In this document: positions 42,186 through 51,518 of the stretch, in pieces | How positions within the stretch are numbered: the first letter of the stretch is position 1 | How the letters are laid out: each line of letters begins with the position of its first letter | The notes under the pieces: model-generated | What the model was told of the DNA's origin: nothing | The model's input: the letters and a program-made list of their open reading frames with translations, nothing else | Database searches by the model: none | DNA from: Oreohelix idahoensis | Taxonomy: Eukaryota > Mollusca > Gastropoda > Stylommatophora > Oreohelicidae | Reading direction: 5' to 3' | NCBI GenBank assembly: GCA_024509875.1 | Contig: JAMPIV010012430.1 | Span: 20,567-84,566 of the forward strand | Length of the DNA: 64,000 nucleotides | Position numbers and translations under genes: made by a program

Positions 42186-43061
42186 TCTTGAGATGTGCTG
42201 AGATCCTTCTTGAGATCTAAGAGAGGAGATATGAGCACTGATGGAGTTGACAGTGTGCAAAGAAGATGTTCCTTAAAACATCACAGACAACGGGTCTACG
42301 ACCAGCGCTAATGTAAATACGCAGAGACAAATATGACAAAGGAAGAGAAACAGCGGTTACAGAAAAACATATTCGTAATGAAATTTTTGTTTTTGGTTGT
42401 ACGACGACTTTATTTACTGACTTTCGTAATTTACTGGTGAGTCCTCCAAATACCAAGAAATGTTTAACTCGTCAGTTACTACATTTATTGCTTCTAAAGT
42501 ACTGTGTTGTTCTAACTTGGATAAGTTGATTCTCGACTTACGTGATTCTTCTTTAATCATCGTCATCTTCGTACACTCTCAGACGTCTACTTGAATGTTT
42601 TCATAGAAAGCAGAAGTCAGTTTGAGGCTATATGCATCTCCTCAAGGCTTTTCCACGGATGGTACTGGTGTCGGCCACATGCGTTTTCTCTATTCCACAT
42701 ATGCAGGATATCTTTGAAGCAGATGTTTAGCAGTCATTTTATCGGTGCCACAGCTAAACTCATCGGTAGTTCCTACCTTTTCACAAGACAGGGATCCCCA
42801 CAAATAGAATTAGCTGCTGAATGGTCTATTAATTCAGACGTGTGGGCCATACTGCATATAATCCAACTGAAATATTCCTAAAGTAGTAGTCTTAGTGAGA
42901 AACAAAGTTGTGTAATGAAGAGAAAACAGCGAGTTCATAATTTAATCTGAAGCACACAAAAAAAAGTGGAGTCTGAAAATGACGTGGGTTGTAGCGGTGA
43001 GAAACTATACCAAGAATAAAACTGTTGGTTGACGAGACAAAGGATCAAGGGATTTTAACTA
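42186..43061. other. gene-free stretch
   Basis: Contains short open frames on both strands (for example 42,591-42,881) without recognisable domains. The flanking TA at 43,060-43,061 belongs to the next transposon. Confidence 0.5.
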
Positions 43062-45270
43062 TAGTGCGTTTTACAATGTTTGCCGCTCTTTAATATTCAA
43101 TATCTCTGCAACCACTTGATCGTAATTGTTGCAACTTTGCATATGACCTAATGATCGCTATGTCACGAGTGGGACATTTTTGTCTTCGTTAACAAACTTA
43201 TGGTTTTAAATTTTCTTTATTTAAAGTATACAAAATCGACCACCCCTAGTCCAACCGTGTATTGACAGGGCTTACCTCTTCATATTTGTGAGATATTTCG
43301 ATTTAACATCTTGAACGTATTTCACGTGATTTTTCTCTCGTGTTTCAGCTCACTACCGCACTGTTTTGAACATTACATTGATCCTTCCAGTGTGTTCAGT
43401 TACCGTTCTACTGATTGTGTATTTCAGTGCATAGGCGTATCTTGCGGTATTCTAGGTCTGTAATACAATGGGTATGAAAGTCAAGTTCCTTACACTGCAT
43501 ACAATGGCAGTGAAGATGTATAAATATTTCTGCAGAGAAGCTAAGCGTGGTAAACTGTATCGGAGTCTCTCAAATCCTGAAAAGAGAACTATTCACGCTT
43601 TGAGTTTAAGTAAACGCTCATTTCATCAATTACTCAAAGCTAATGGAATTTTCAGTTCAATCACTACCAGCACGCAAGGACGAAAGGAAGTAGTAGATAG
43701 TTTTCTCAGGGATGTGATTAGAAGAGAGATTTGTAGAATGTTCAATTCCAAAGAAACTGTGACACTAAGAAAACTGAAAATTCGTCTGAGAACACACAAT
43801 GATATTGATGTGTCGAAATCAACATTATGGAGAACTGTTAGAAGCATTGGCCTTGCATTTAGGAAGTACGCTAGTGGAAGAAACGTCATCTGCGAGAAGC
43901 CGCACTTAGTATCTATGAGAAGTAAATATTTACGTGAAGTACGGGAAATGCGTAATCAAAATTATGAATTTTTTGTATGTGGATGAAACTTGGATCAATA
44001 CTCACCACACAAGTGAAAAGGAATGGCAGTTATCAGATGGAACGATTAAAAGATGTGTTCCCAGTGGAAAAGGACAACATCTGATAATGGCACATGCAGG
44101 CAGCAGACATAATGGGCTAGTGAAAAATGCTGAACTTATTTTCACTTCCAAATATACGGACAACCGGGACTATCATACCGAGATGAACGGTAACATATTT
44201 AGAGAGTGGATTGAAATACTCTTCTTCTGTCCCTAGACAGACCATCCTGTCTGATAATGGACCATGCATCTTACCACAACGCTGTGGCAGAAGAAGACAA
44301 AATCCCGACATCTTCGAGTACAAAAGATGCTATAAAGATTTGGCTCAGAAAAGAAGACATTCCATTTAACGAGGGGTTTCTGAAACCTGAATTACTGTCC
44401 CTTGTTAAGAAATCACAAAAGACCAAGATATTCCATATAGACAAGTTGATTCAATAGCATGGTCATATGTGTTTGAGACTGCCACCTTATCATTCACATT
44501 TAAACCCAATTGAACTCGTTTGGGCAAAAGTTAAAGGACAGGTGGCAGCTGAAAATAAAACTTACAAACTATGCAATATGAAAGAACTAACATGTGCCGC
44601 CCTCTCGCAGATAGACATAGATTATTGGTGTAAATGTGAAGACCATGTCCTAAAAGAAGAAAATGACTATTGGAAAAAAAAATGGAATGTCGTTCGTTCA
44701 GCCGAGAATAGTCATCAATATGTTAGACTCGTCTGATTCAGAATAAGTGTGTAAATATCTTATATGTTTTAAATGTTTTCTCCTCCATCTATGTGTATAT
44801 GTAAACCAATTCATTTCCTTTTTATCTCCGCGATTTCACTACTATTTTTTACATGCACAGTACTTTCACCTCTTCATGCATCCATTCACGTTTTAGTGCA
44901 CAAAGTAACATTTACAACGAATAGGCGTTATTATTTTCTCAAATATTTCGAAGAAATAAAAAAGGACCTCACGTAGTAATCAGTTAACAAACCCCTCTAA
45001 CATTCGAATTGTATAGACGCCTATGCCGAAAATATGCAACTTCCTTCATTTACGGTAAATTATTTTCTTCCACGACAAAATTATTACTTCATTAACAAAG
45101 ATCAAAGGAATTAGCCGTTGCAAGAAAAGAACACTACATGCAACATTGAATTTTATAAAAACTTTGGGACATTAAAAATATAAGACCACATGCACAAAAT
45201 CATGTTTATCGGTGCAAGGAATATGGAGATATTTGAAGTCAATCGTCGACCGACATTTTGAAACGCACTA
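43062..45270 (+). mobile_element. Sailor-like IS630/Tc1 transposon, copy 2
   Basis: A 2209-bp unit with ends 43,062 (TAGTGCGTTTTACAATGT) and 45,270 (inverse TAGTGCGTTTCAAAATGT), flanked by TA at 43,060-43,061 and 45,271-45,272. Its length is almost that of copy 1, but the terminal repeats share only the first bases (TAGTSCGTTY) and the proteins are roughly half identical, so these are two families of one group. It encodes a broken transposase. Confidence 0.9.
43468..44746 (+). pseudogene. Sailor-like transposase, frame-shifted
   Basis: Collinear with the copy 1 protein along its whole length. Pieces: 43,468-43,986 (N-terminal DNA-binding part), a shift at the T-run near 43,968-43,973, 43,934-44,236 (YVDETWINTHH, first Asp), a shift near 44,215, 44,257-44,457 (IMDHASYH, second Asp), a TAG at 44,455-44,457, then 44,467-44,736 with HLNPIELVWAKVKG. 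Here the third catalytic residue is the expected Glu. A last shift in the A-run near 44,675 disrupts the end, which would otherwise stop at 44,744-44,746 after SSDSE as in copy 1. Dead copy. Confidence 0.85.
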
Positions 45271-45414
45271 TAATTCGCTTCGATGTTTTCTGATAAACAT
45301 TTAAAAAAGTTCTTGTACTAAAAAAGTCGTGTTATATACCAAATAAAGTTTTCTTTATGACACATTAATTAACCTAAGTCCTATTCATTCTTTCGATTTT
45401 TTTCTGCCCATCAT

Positions 45415-46375
45415 CTTTCTTCAACTTTGATCCATAACCGCCAACCGCCAAAGCAGTCAGCGGCCATCACGCCTGGTGGCGTCTTCTAGGGCAGCAACAA
45501 ATTTATTCCCCTTTGCTCGGTCGGCGGCCATCCCCCGCACATTGCCCAACTCTGGTTCACTCTTTGCATCTAAGCCTCCACAGCCCTCCGACAAGATGTT
45601 TTTGATCGGCCTCTCCCTCGCTTTCACTCGGGGGTCCATAGCACAGCCGTTCCTGTGATGGTATCAGGGTCCCTTCTGAGGACGTGGCCAACCAAACTCC
45701 AGCGTCTGCCAGCCACGATGGTGTGCACGTCCTCCCGGTTACTCCGAATAAGTAGTTCTTGGTTGCTGATGGTGTTTGGCCAAAAGATTCGGAGAATTTT
45801 CCTTAGACAGATTGTGTGGAAGGAGGACAGTTTCGACATTTCCTTCTCCGTTACTCTCCAACATTCCGCACCTTAGAGAAGCACAGAAAGTACACAGCTC
45901 TCATACAGTCTTAATTTGGTGTTTGTGCTGTACTGGGAAGACTTCCAAATGTTGTAGAGAATAGCAAAGGCTGTTCTCGCTTTATTCATTCTGTTGTTAA
46001 TGTCCTTGCCCGTTCCGCCGTCAGGTGTTACCATGCATTCCAGGTAAGCACACGTGTCCGTCTGTTCTAACTTTTATTTCCCTGCTGTTATTGGCTCAGG
46101 ATTGCCCACATCTAGTGCGATGACCTCTGTCCTCCTCAGAGCGATGTCCAGGCCAACCCGCTGCCCATACTCGTTCAGTCCATCGGCTTTGTCTTGAATG
46201 TGTTGATGTGAATGCGCGAGTAGTGCAACGTCATCTGCACATTCCAGGTCCTCCAGCGCAGAAAACGTTGTCCATCTAACTCCTCTTGGACCGCCCTCCG
46301 CCGTCCGGCGCATCACCCAATCCACGGCTGTCAAAAATAATGTTGTTGATAAGGGGCATCATTGTCGTACTCTTG
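45415..46375 (-). pseudogene. LINE reverse transcriptase and C-terminus, 5'-truncated
   Basis: Minus-strand order: RT piece 46,334-46,074 with the catalytic CADDVALL segment, a middle part with KDINNRMNKARTAF (about 45,995), then 45,839-45,624 with ILRIFWPNTISNQEL, AGRRWSLVGHVLRRDP and LWTPE, then a C-terminal end through 45,440. Several stops interrupt it. The extreme 3' end matches the fragment at 3011-3125, and the C-terminal block matches 8155-8465, so these three are one LINE family. It belongs to the endonuclease/RT LINEs; I do not assign a clade. Confidence 0.8.
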
Positions 46376-46774
46376 TTTTCACTTCGAAAGTTAAATTACT
46401 GCCCATCATCACAAAGTTAAATAAATTCTCCACTCAATGACCTAGAATGTAGTCAACATTATGGCATCATTGACACCGAAAAGATAAATATCCCCACACA
46501 ACTAATTTTCTTAATGATAGTTTGTAACCTGTGAGATTAATCGCACCACGATTTCTGGAAAATACGGAAACGACACACCAAATACTGTGACAGATAAATT
46601 CAACACTCTCTTAAAGATTATGTATGCCTTTCTCTTCATTATTTTCATGGTGCGTTGTTGACTTTGTTAGAAATATTAACACTGGCTTTTCGAGAAACTA
46701 CGGAAATAGTACTCATTACCCTGTACTTGAGTGAACGTTATACTCAGACAATTCGTACAAGGTGACTAATATGA
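46376..46774. other. gene-free stretch
   Basis: Nothing recognised. Confidence 0.5.
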
Positions 46775-46925
46775 GGTGGTACATGAGGCTGGCAACATCA
46801 TCATGTCAAACTAATTACAATAGAACTGACCACTACAAAAGTCACGTGACTGTTTGGTGCAGGCTTCCTACAAGGGTACCAGCTGTAGTGGTGCGCCCAT
46901 GCTCCACAAGGAACACAAAATAACA
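46775..46925 (+). repeat. interspersed repeat Y, copy 2
   Basis: Aligns with 2855-3010: 'aggctggcaacatcatcatg', then 'gaccactaca', 'accagctgtagtggtg' and 'atgctccaca'. No coding content. Confidence 0.5.
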
Positions 46926-46942
46926 TAATGATGATAATATAG

Positions 46943-46955
46943 AGGTCAAAGGTCA
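46943..46955 (+). promoter_or_regulatory. DR1 nuclear-receptor-type motif (chance match possible)
   Basis: AGGTCA-A-AGGTCA, a perfect direct repeat of the nuclear receptor half-site with one-base spacing. No gene is nearby, so a chance occurrence is quite possible. Confidence 0.2.
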
Positions 46956-47565
46956 AGTTTGTTCGGATTTCTCCGCAAGTAGCCGGTTAAGAAATTGTCA
47001 GTTAGATATTTTTGTACCATATTAAAAGAACCACCAAATATACCTTGTCATGTTTTTGTTGTAAACTTTTACAGCCTGGTAATACTAAAGATAGAGGGCT
47101 GGACTTTTCAAAAATACAAAACAGTATCATCAGAAGCAGTAATTAAAGTGTACGAGTTTTCATTCCACGAATCAGTTTAGAGCCACACGATAAAAGCTTT
47201 TCTGTCATCTAGAGACGCCTCCAGTTTCCTGTGATTTTATAATCAACAAAGCTAAGATTGTTAAACTGTGGCATCAAATGTAGCAGAGATGGACGTTTGA
47301 AAGGATGCATCGAAATGTACACAACCAGCGCGTTGCAGGAACAATCAACATCTAAACCCTTCGAAGTTTGCAGATGGAGACTGTGTAATAATGTGTTTGC
47401 CCGGGTAGTAATTTTCTCGATTCTGATCAACAATAATTATAAAAATAGGAAGGTAGCCAGAAAATATTAAAATATATATTCATCATCAGTTAATTGTTAC
47501 TGGTATGTTAATGAACGGTGCCAAAGGAAATATTTTTTAACTAGTTCGACAAAATTATGTAATAA
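46956..47565. other. gene-free stretch
   Basis: Short frames on both strands (around 47,209-47,470) with no recognisable content. Confidence 0.5.
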
Positions 47566-47576
47566 CTAGCAATAAC

Positions 47577-47592
47577 CCGTCAATAATGACGG
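47577..47592 (-). terminator. Helitron 3' terminal hairpin
   Basis: Perfect 6-bp stem and 4-base loop, eleven bases from a CTAG end. In Helitrons this hairpin marks where the transposed strand ends. Confidence 0.7.
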
Positions 47593-47744
47593 AAGTAAAA
47601 TCAAAAACTGTAATATAATTCAATATAAAAGTTATTTGATGACAACATTTTTTGTGAAAGTGCGTGGATTTGTTTCAAAGAATGTTCCTTGATAAAAAGT
47701 GTTTTTAACAAAAACTTTCAACTTTTCATTATTTGTTCCTCGGG

Positions 47745-48158
47745 TTAGGGAAGTAAAACTCCTAAGTGATCAAAAGATTGTCCTTGATCGTCATTGCAAA
47801 TGCTAAAATCACTGGGAATTGTCGATGGCAAACTGCGCTCGCTCGGTTCTAAGTCAATGCGAGGAATTAAGACTCGTTCTCCCTTTTTACTGCCAGTGAT
47901 AATTTCTGCATCAATCGAATTCCGATGCAAGACTTTTGTGGCCAAACGCGTGCCATTTAATAGTCCGTTTTTTGCGTTCAGATTTCGCAATAGCATAATA
48001 CATGCAGCAACCTTTAATTTCCGCGAATGTGGTGGCATTCCTGATGGGCACTGCTTGTTAAAGAACTCGGTTGGGAAATCAACTGCATCGTTGGGATCAT
48101 CGGAAATCATGGTATTTATGCTCCAATAAACCGTTTCATTTCCAGCGAGTAGCTTCAA
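47745..48158 (-). pseudogene. Helitron PIF1-like helicase C-terminal fragment
   Basis: A 137-codon frame with the end of a Helitron helicase: FNKQCPSGMPPHSRKLKV, IMLLRNLNAKNGLLNGTRL, EIITGSKKGERVLIPRI, then a damaged DDQGQSFDHLGV where intact proteins have a KSQGQT-type motif. About twenty residues before that motif and the usual last fifty residues are missing. The ATPase Walker motifs lie upstream in an intact protein and are not seen here. The helicase would unwind DNA for rolling-circle transposition; this copy is dead. Confidence 0.8.
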
Positions 48159-48165
48159 TAAAACA

Positions 48166-48947
48166 TGTCTGCAATACTTTCAATTAAAATTTCATCTTGA
48201 AGAAACAATCAAAAACTTAAATTTTAAGGTTATTTTTGACAAAATGATGTTAAATTTGTTTCCGGAATGAAACTGGATTCTACAATCAAAAACCTACGTT
48301 TTATTCATATATCATTGTCACTCACTTTGTATTGCACAATTCACCGACTTTTCTTCGTTGAATATTCCTATTTTCAGGAGAGTACATATAAAAGAAACAA
48401 TACAATTAATGTCTAACTTTCAACCACTGTTGCATCCCTTAGATGTGACCCACGTACAAAACGGCGAGAATTATGGAGTTTGATGATAAAAATACTATGT
48501 TACTGGATGTTAGTAAAACTGGTAGTTATAATGCTAGTAGTAAACCAAGAGAGAGGCAAGTCTGATGTGATGAACGATCGAATGAACGGTAATACCAGAG
48601 AATACGACTGTGCAAGCTAGGCTTTATCTATCCAGTGATACCATGTTTGAACTTCCCGAGGTTCTCTCCCTAAGAACACATGTAGAACAAGGATGTACTG
48701 AAAAAAAAATTGCTGTAGACTCATATTTTGTCTCCCACGTTTGAAATACAGAATGTTCAAGAGATTAATACAAGAACTTTTAGGATCGGACAGAGCATTT
48801 TCTTGTGATTATTGGCACGGTATTAGGATTACGTTACTGTTGAGCAATTATGTGTTTACTACTCTAAAACTGGATCAAATTTTTATTTGAAAACTACTTT
48901 AGTATATTCACAAAGACATATCTAAATAAAAAACAAAAGAAAAAGGT
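48166..48947. other. gene-free stretch
   Basis: No frame or RNA gene recognised. It probably includes more of the Helitron that has decayed beyond recognition. Confidence 0.45.
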
Positions 48948-49218
48948 AAAGGATCCCGTTACACGCCCAATGAGGCATATTGGGAACTTGGTGTTTGGCC
49001 CATATTTCCTTGCCCATCGTCACACTAGGGGTGATGTGGTCAGCATCACGCCGGCCGCCTTAACCTTCCCAGAGATATTCTGGTACACAATTCACGAGGC
49101 TGGGTCGACCCCGGAGCCGTTTGCAGTCTAAAAAAAATCGCACCTCAACCGGAGATCAAACCATAGACCACCGAGCTAGAAAGCAGGTGCACAAACCACT
49201 GAGTGACGTGGCTCCTTT
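48948..49218 (-). mobile_element. tRNA-derived SINE, copy 2
   Basis: Collinear with 4855-5130 and in the same orientation. The head at the right end has an A-box-like CTCAGTGGTTTGTGC and a B-box-like GGTTTGATCTCC (one base off the consensus). The tail reads 'ggatcctttacc' on the minus strand. Confidence 0.75.
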
Positions 49219-49520
49219 ATCCTAAATAAATAGCAAATACTATAATTAATGAAATAAGTAACACCATGTTTTATATTTTATAGAATGGCACGGACTATTC
49301 TGACATTGTAATATAATTTGTAAACCATTTGCTAAATGTATTTTATGTTTAGTATCCATATAATTTCCTTTGGCTTAAACAGATGTTAAACTGCTCGTAT
49401 AAGGCCGTGACATCATAGCGAAGGGTATCCCAGGTGTCATAGTGTTGTCCACATTGTAGATCGTTTAGGCCAAGAATCACCTTATGTTAGAACAGCTCAA
49501 CGTTTTTGAAGCAAAGAATC
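49219..49520. other. gene-free stretch
   Basis: Short AT-rich spacer between the SINE and the mariner; nothing recognised. Confidence 0.5.
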
Positions 49521-49522
49521 TA

Positions 49523-50911
49523 CTAGGGTTGCTCAGAAAGTAATGCCCCACATTTTTTTCTTCCGAGGAAACTATTTATTCACAATGTATGAAATTCACG
49601 CACAATATAACTGGATGTATCCTTTACACGTGCTATTTTTCCACATAATCTCCGTCCACTTCTACGGACTTACGCCAGCGCGAAACAAGGGCATGCATGC
49701 CTTCCCTGTACCAGCTCGTTTCCTGTTTACGTAGCCATGTCCTCACTGCACGAATCACGCTCCCGTCATCTTCAAACCTTGTCCCGCGAAGTACATCCTT
49801 CAGTGGACCAAAAAGATGAAAATCGGAGAGCGCCGGATCAGGACTATAGGGGGGATGGGGGAGAGCACAGTCCAACCAAATTTGTCGATTGCCTCCTGAG
49901 TTTTCAGACTTGTGTGAGGGCGGGCATTGTCGAGCTGGATCAAAATGTCTACTGCATTCCTTTTAGGCCGCACTCGCCGGCAGCGCTGTTTGAGTTTGTT
50001 GAGTGTTTTGATGTACGCGTCCGAATTGTTTGTCACACCTCTGAGCATCACATCCACAAGAATCCCTCCATCAATGTCCCAAAAGACGGTGATCGTGACC
50101 TTTCAGGCGGATTGAGTTGTCTTGAATTTCTGTTTTCGTGGTGATTAAAGATGATTCCACTCCATTGACTTGAATTTCTGTTTTCGTGGTGATTAAAGAT
50201 GATGCCACTCCATTGACTGCCTTTTCGTCTCCGGCTCAAAATGGTGCGCCCAGGTTTCGTCACCTGTGATGATCCGGGACAAAAAGCCTTCCCTCACCAT
50301 CAAAACGCTCCAACAATGCAGAACAGGTGGTTTTCCTTTGACGTCTGTGGTCAGTTGTGAGACTTCGAGGAACCCATCTTGCGCATTCCTTCGAATATCC
50401 GGAAGCGTCGATAACTGCCATCGCACTTTCATTGCTGACTAAAAGCTGCAGGGTCTATTGTCTATTGTGATGCGATGATCGTCACGAATAATGGCATCGG
50501 CGCGCTGCAACATGTCTGGGCTGGTAGATGTGGAAGGACGCCTAGACCGCGGCCGATCATGCAGCTCTGTATCTCCACTTCCTGAAGCCTTAACTCTCTG
50601 AACCCAGCGTCCAACGGTGGTCGTATCGACTGCCAAACTTCTACATACAGCACACAAACGTTTGTGAATGTTCCCAACACTTTCTTTCTCCGCCACCAAG
50701 AATTCAATTACAGCTCGTTGTTAGTAACGCATGACGTACACAGACGCCATTTTCACAGACTACTACAGCAGCGTTATCTGTTAGACGACCGTACAATTAC
50801 GCACATGTACGCGGGAAACATCAGTGTTGCTACGTGTACATTTTTGATGTGCTATCTTTATTCTGGGATGAGAAAAAAAAATGTGGGGCATTACTTTCTG
50901 AGCAACCTTCG
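49523..50911 (-). mobile_element. mariner-like element
   Basis: A 1389-bp unit with terminal inverted repeats of about 35 bp (GGTTGCTCAGAAAGTAATGC followed by CCCACATTTTTTT on the left, its inverse on the right) and TA on both sides (49,521-49,522; 50,912-50,913). It encodes a broken mariner transposase on the minus strand. Its right end (50,792-50,911) is present a second time at 54,241-54,360 because of the LINE insertion described below. Confidence 0.9.
49633..50707 (-). pseudogene. mariner transposase, broken
   Basis: Minus-strand pieces in order: an N-terminal helix-turn-helix region (50,699-50,462, with KESVGNIHKRLC and TTVGRWVQRV), 50,432-50,193 with the first catalytic Asp in ITGDETWAHHFEPETK, 50,057-49,800 with the second in LIQLDNARPHTS, and 49,875-49,633 with the third in YSPDPALSDFHLF (DD34D type). 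The frame breaks between these pieces. A 48-bp exact-length tandem duplication (50,121-50,168 and 50,169-50,216) repeats sixteen residues after the MEWHH segment without changing frame. Confidence 0.85.
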
Positions 50912-51040
50912 TAGTATTTGAAGTGTTAAACATCTCTTCTGTTTTGTACTGCACACTTCTGTAAATTATTTTTTTTAAAGACAGACACACGTAAGTGAAG
51001 TCCTGTTGCATCAAAAACTAAAAGTTCTTAAGTTTAATTA
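50792..51040 (+). repeat. 249-bp direct repeat, left copy
   Basis: Identical to 54,241-54,488 except for two base changes and one extra A. It comprises the right end of the mariner and 129 bp of flank. The two copies bracket the LINE insertion exactly, so this looks like an unusually long target-site duplication. Confidence 0.9.
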
Positions 51041-51518
51041 TGATAGGAAACTCTTTACAGAGCGATACAACAGGAAGCAATCTGATCATCAGAAGAGTCT
51101 CCCCGTCCGACAAGTGTTTCGGCCCTATATACTCCTTTACACTCTAAGGGGGGCGGGCCCACTTGGGTCATGACTCCCAAGCGTCTCAGCTTCCTGTTGT
51201 CTTGCATCGAAAATGAACCCATTTCACTTATGGTAGCAACTTTAAATTCCACAACTCCGCCAGCCGTGGAGGCAATTGTGAAAGTAACAAAGAGAAGACA
51301 AATTATTCCGTTCGTTCCGTCGCACACACTGAGACACCAGCGCGAAGTCAACGAGTCGCCACTGCGCGTTCCCCACTGGACTTTTGATACTGACACCCCT
51401 TATAGTATACACCGCTTGTCGCCCCTGAGTCGCAGCCCGTTCACTAGTCCACCACAAACCTCAGCGTATTGTGGACTTAGAAAAATTCCTGGTGTTTTCT
51501 GTACCGCAGCGTTTATTG
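51041..51518 (-). other. LINE 3' untranslated region
   Basis: Follows the stop of the LINE frame on the minus strand and ends at the target duplication. There is no poly(A) tail at the junction, which is common for LINEs with restriction-like endonucleases. Confidence 0.6.

Larger units (their letters stand above)
47566..48165 (-). mobile_element. Helitron 3' portion with terminal hairpin
   Basis: On the minus strand the PIF1-like helicase end (48,158-47,745) is followed by about 150 bp and then a 6-bp stem with 4-base loop (CCGTCA TTAT TGACGG, 47,592-47,577), eleven bases, and a CTAG terminus at 47,569-47,566 followed by T. A short hairpin about ten bases before a CTAG end, with T next to it, is the classic Helitron 3' terminus. 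The 5' side (to the right) could not be traced. Confidence 0.75.
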
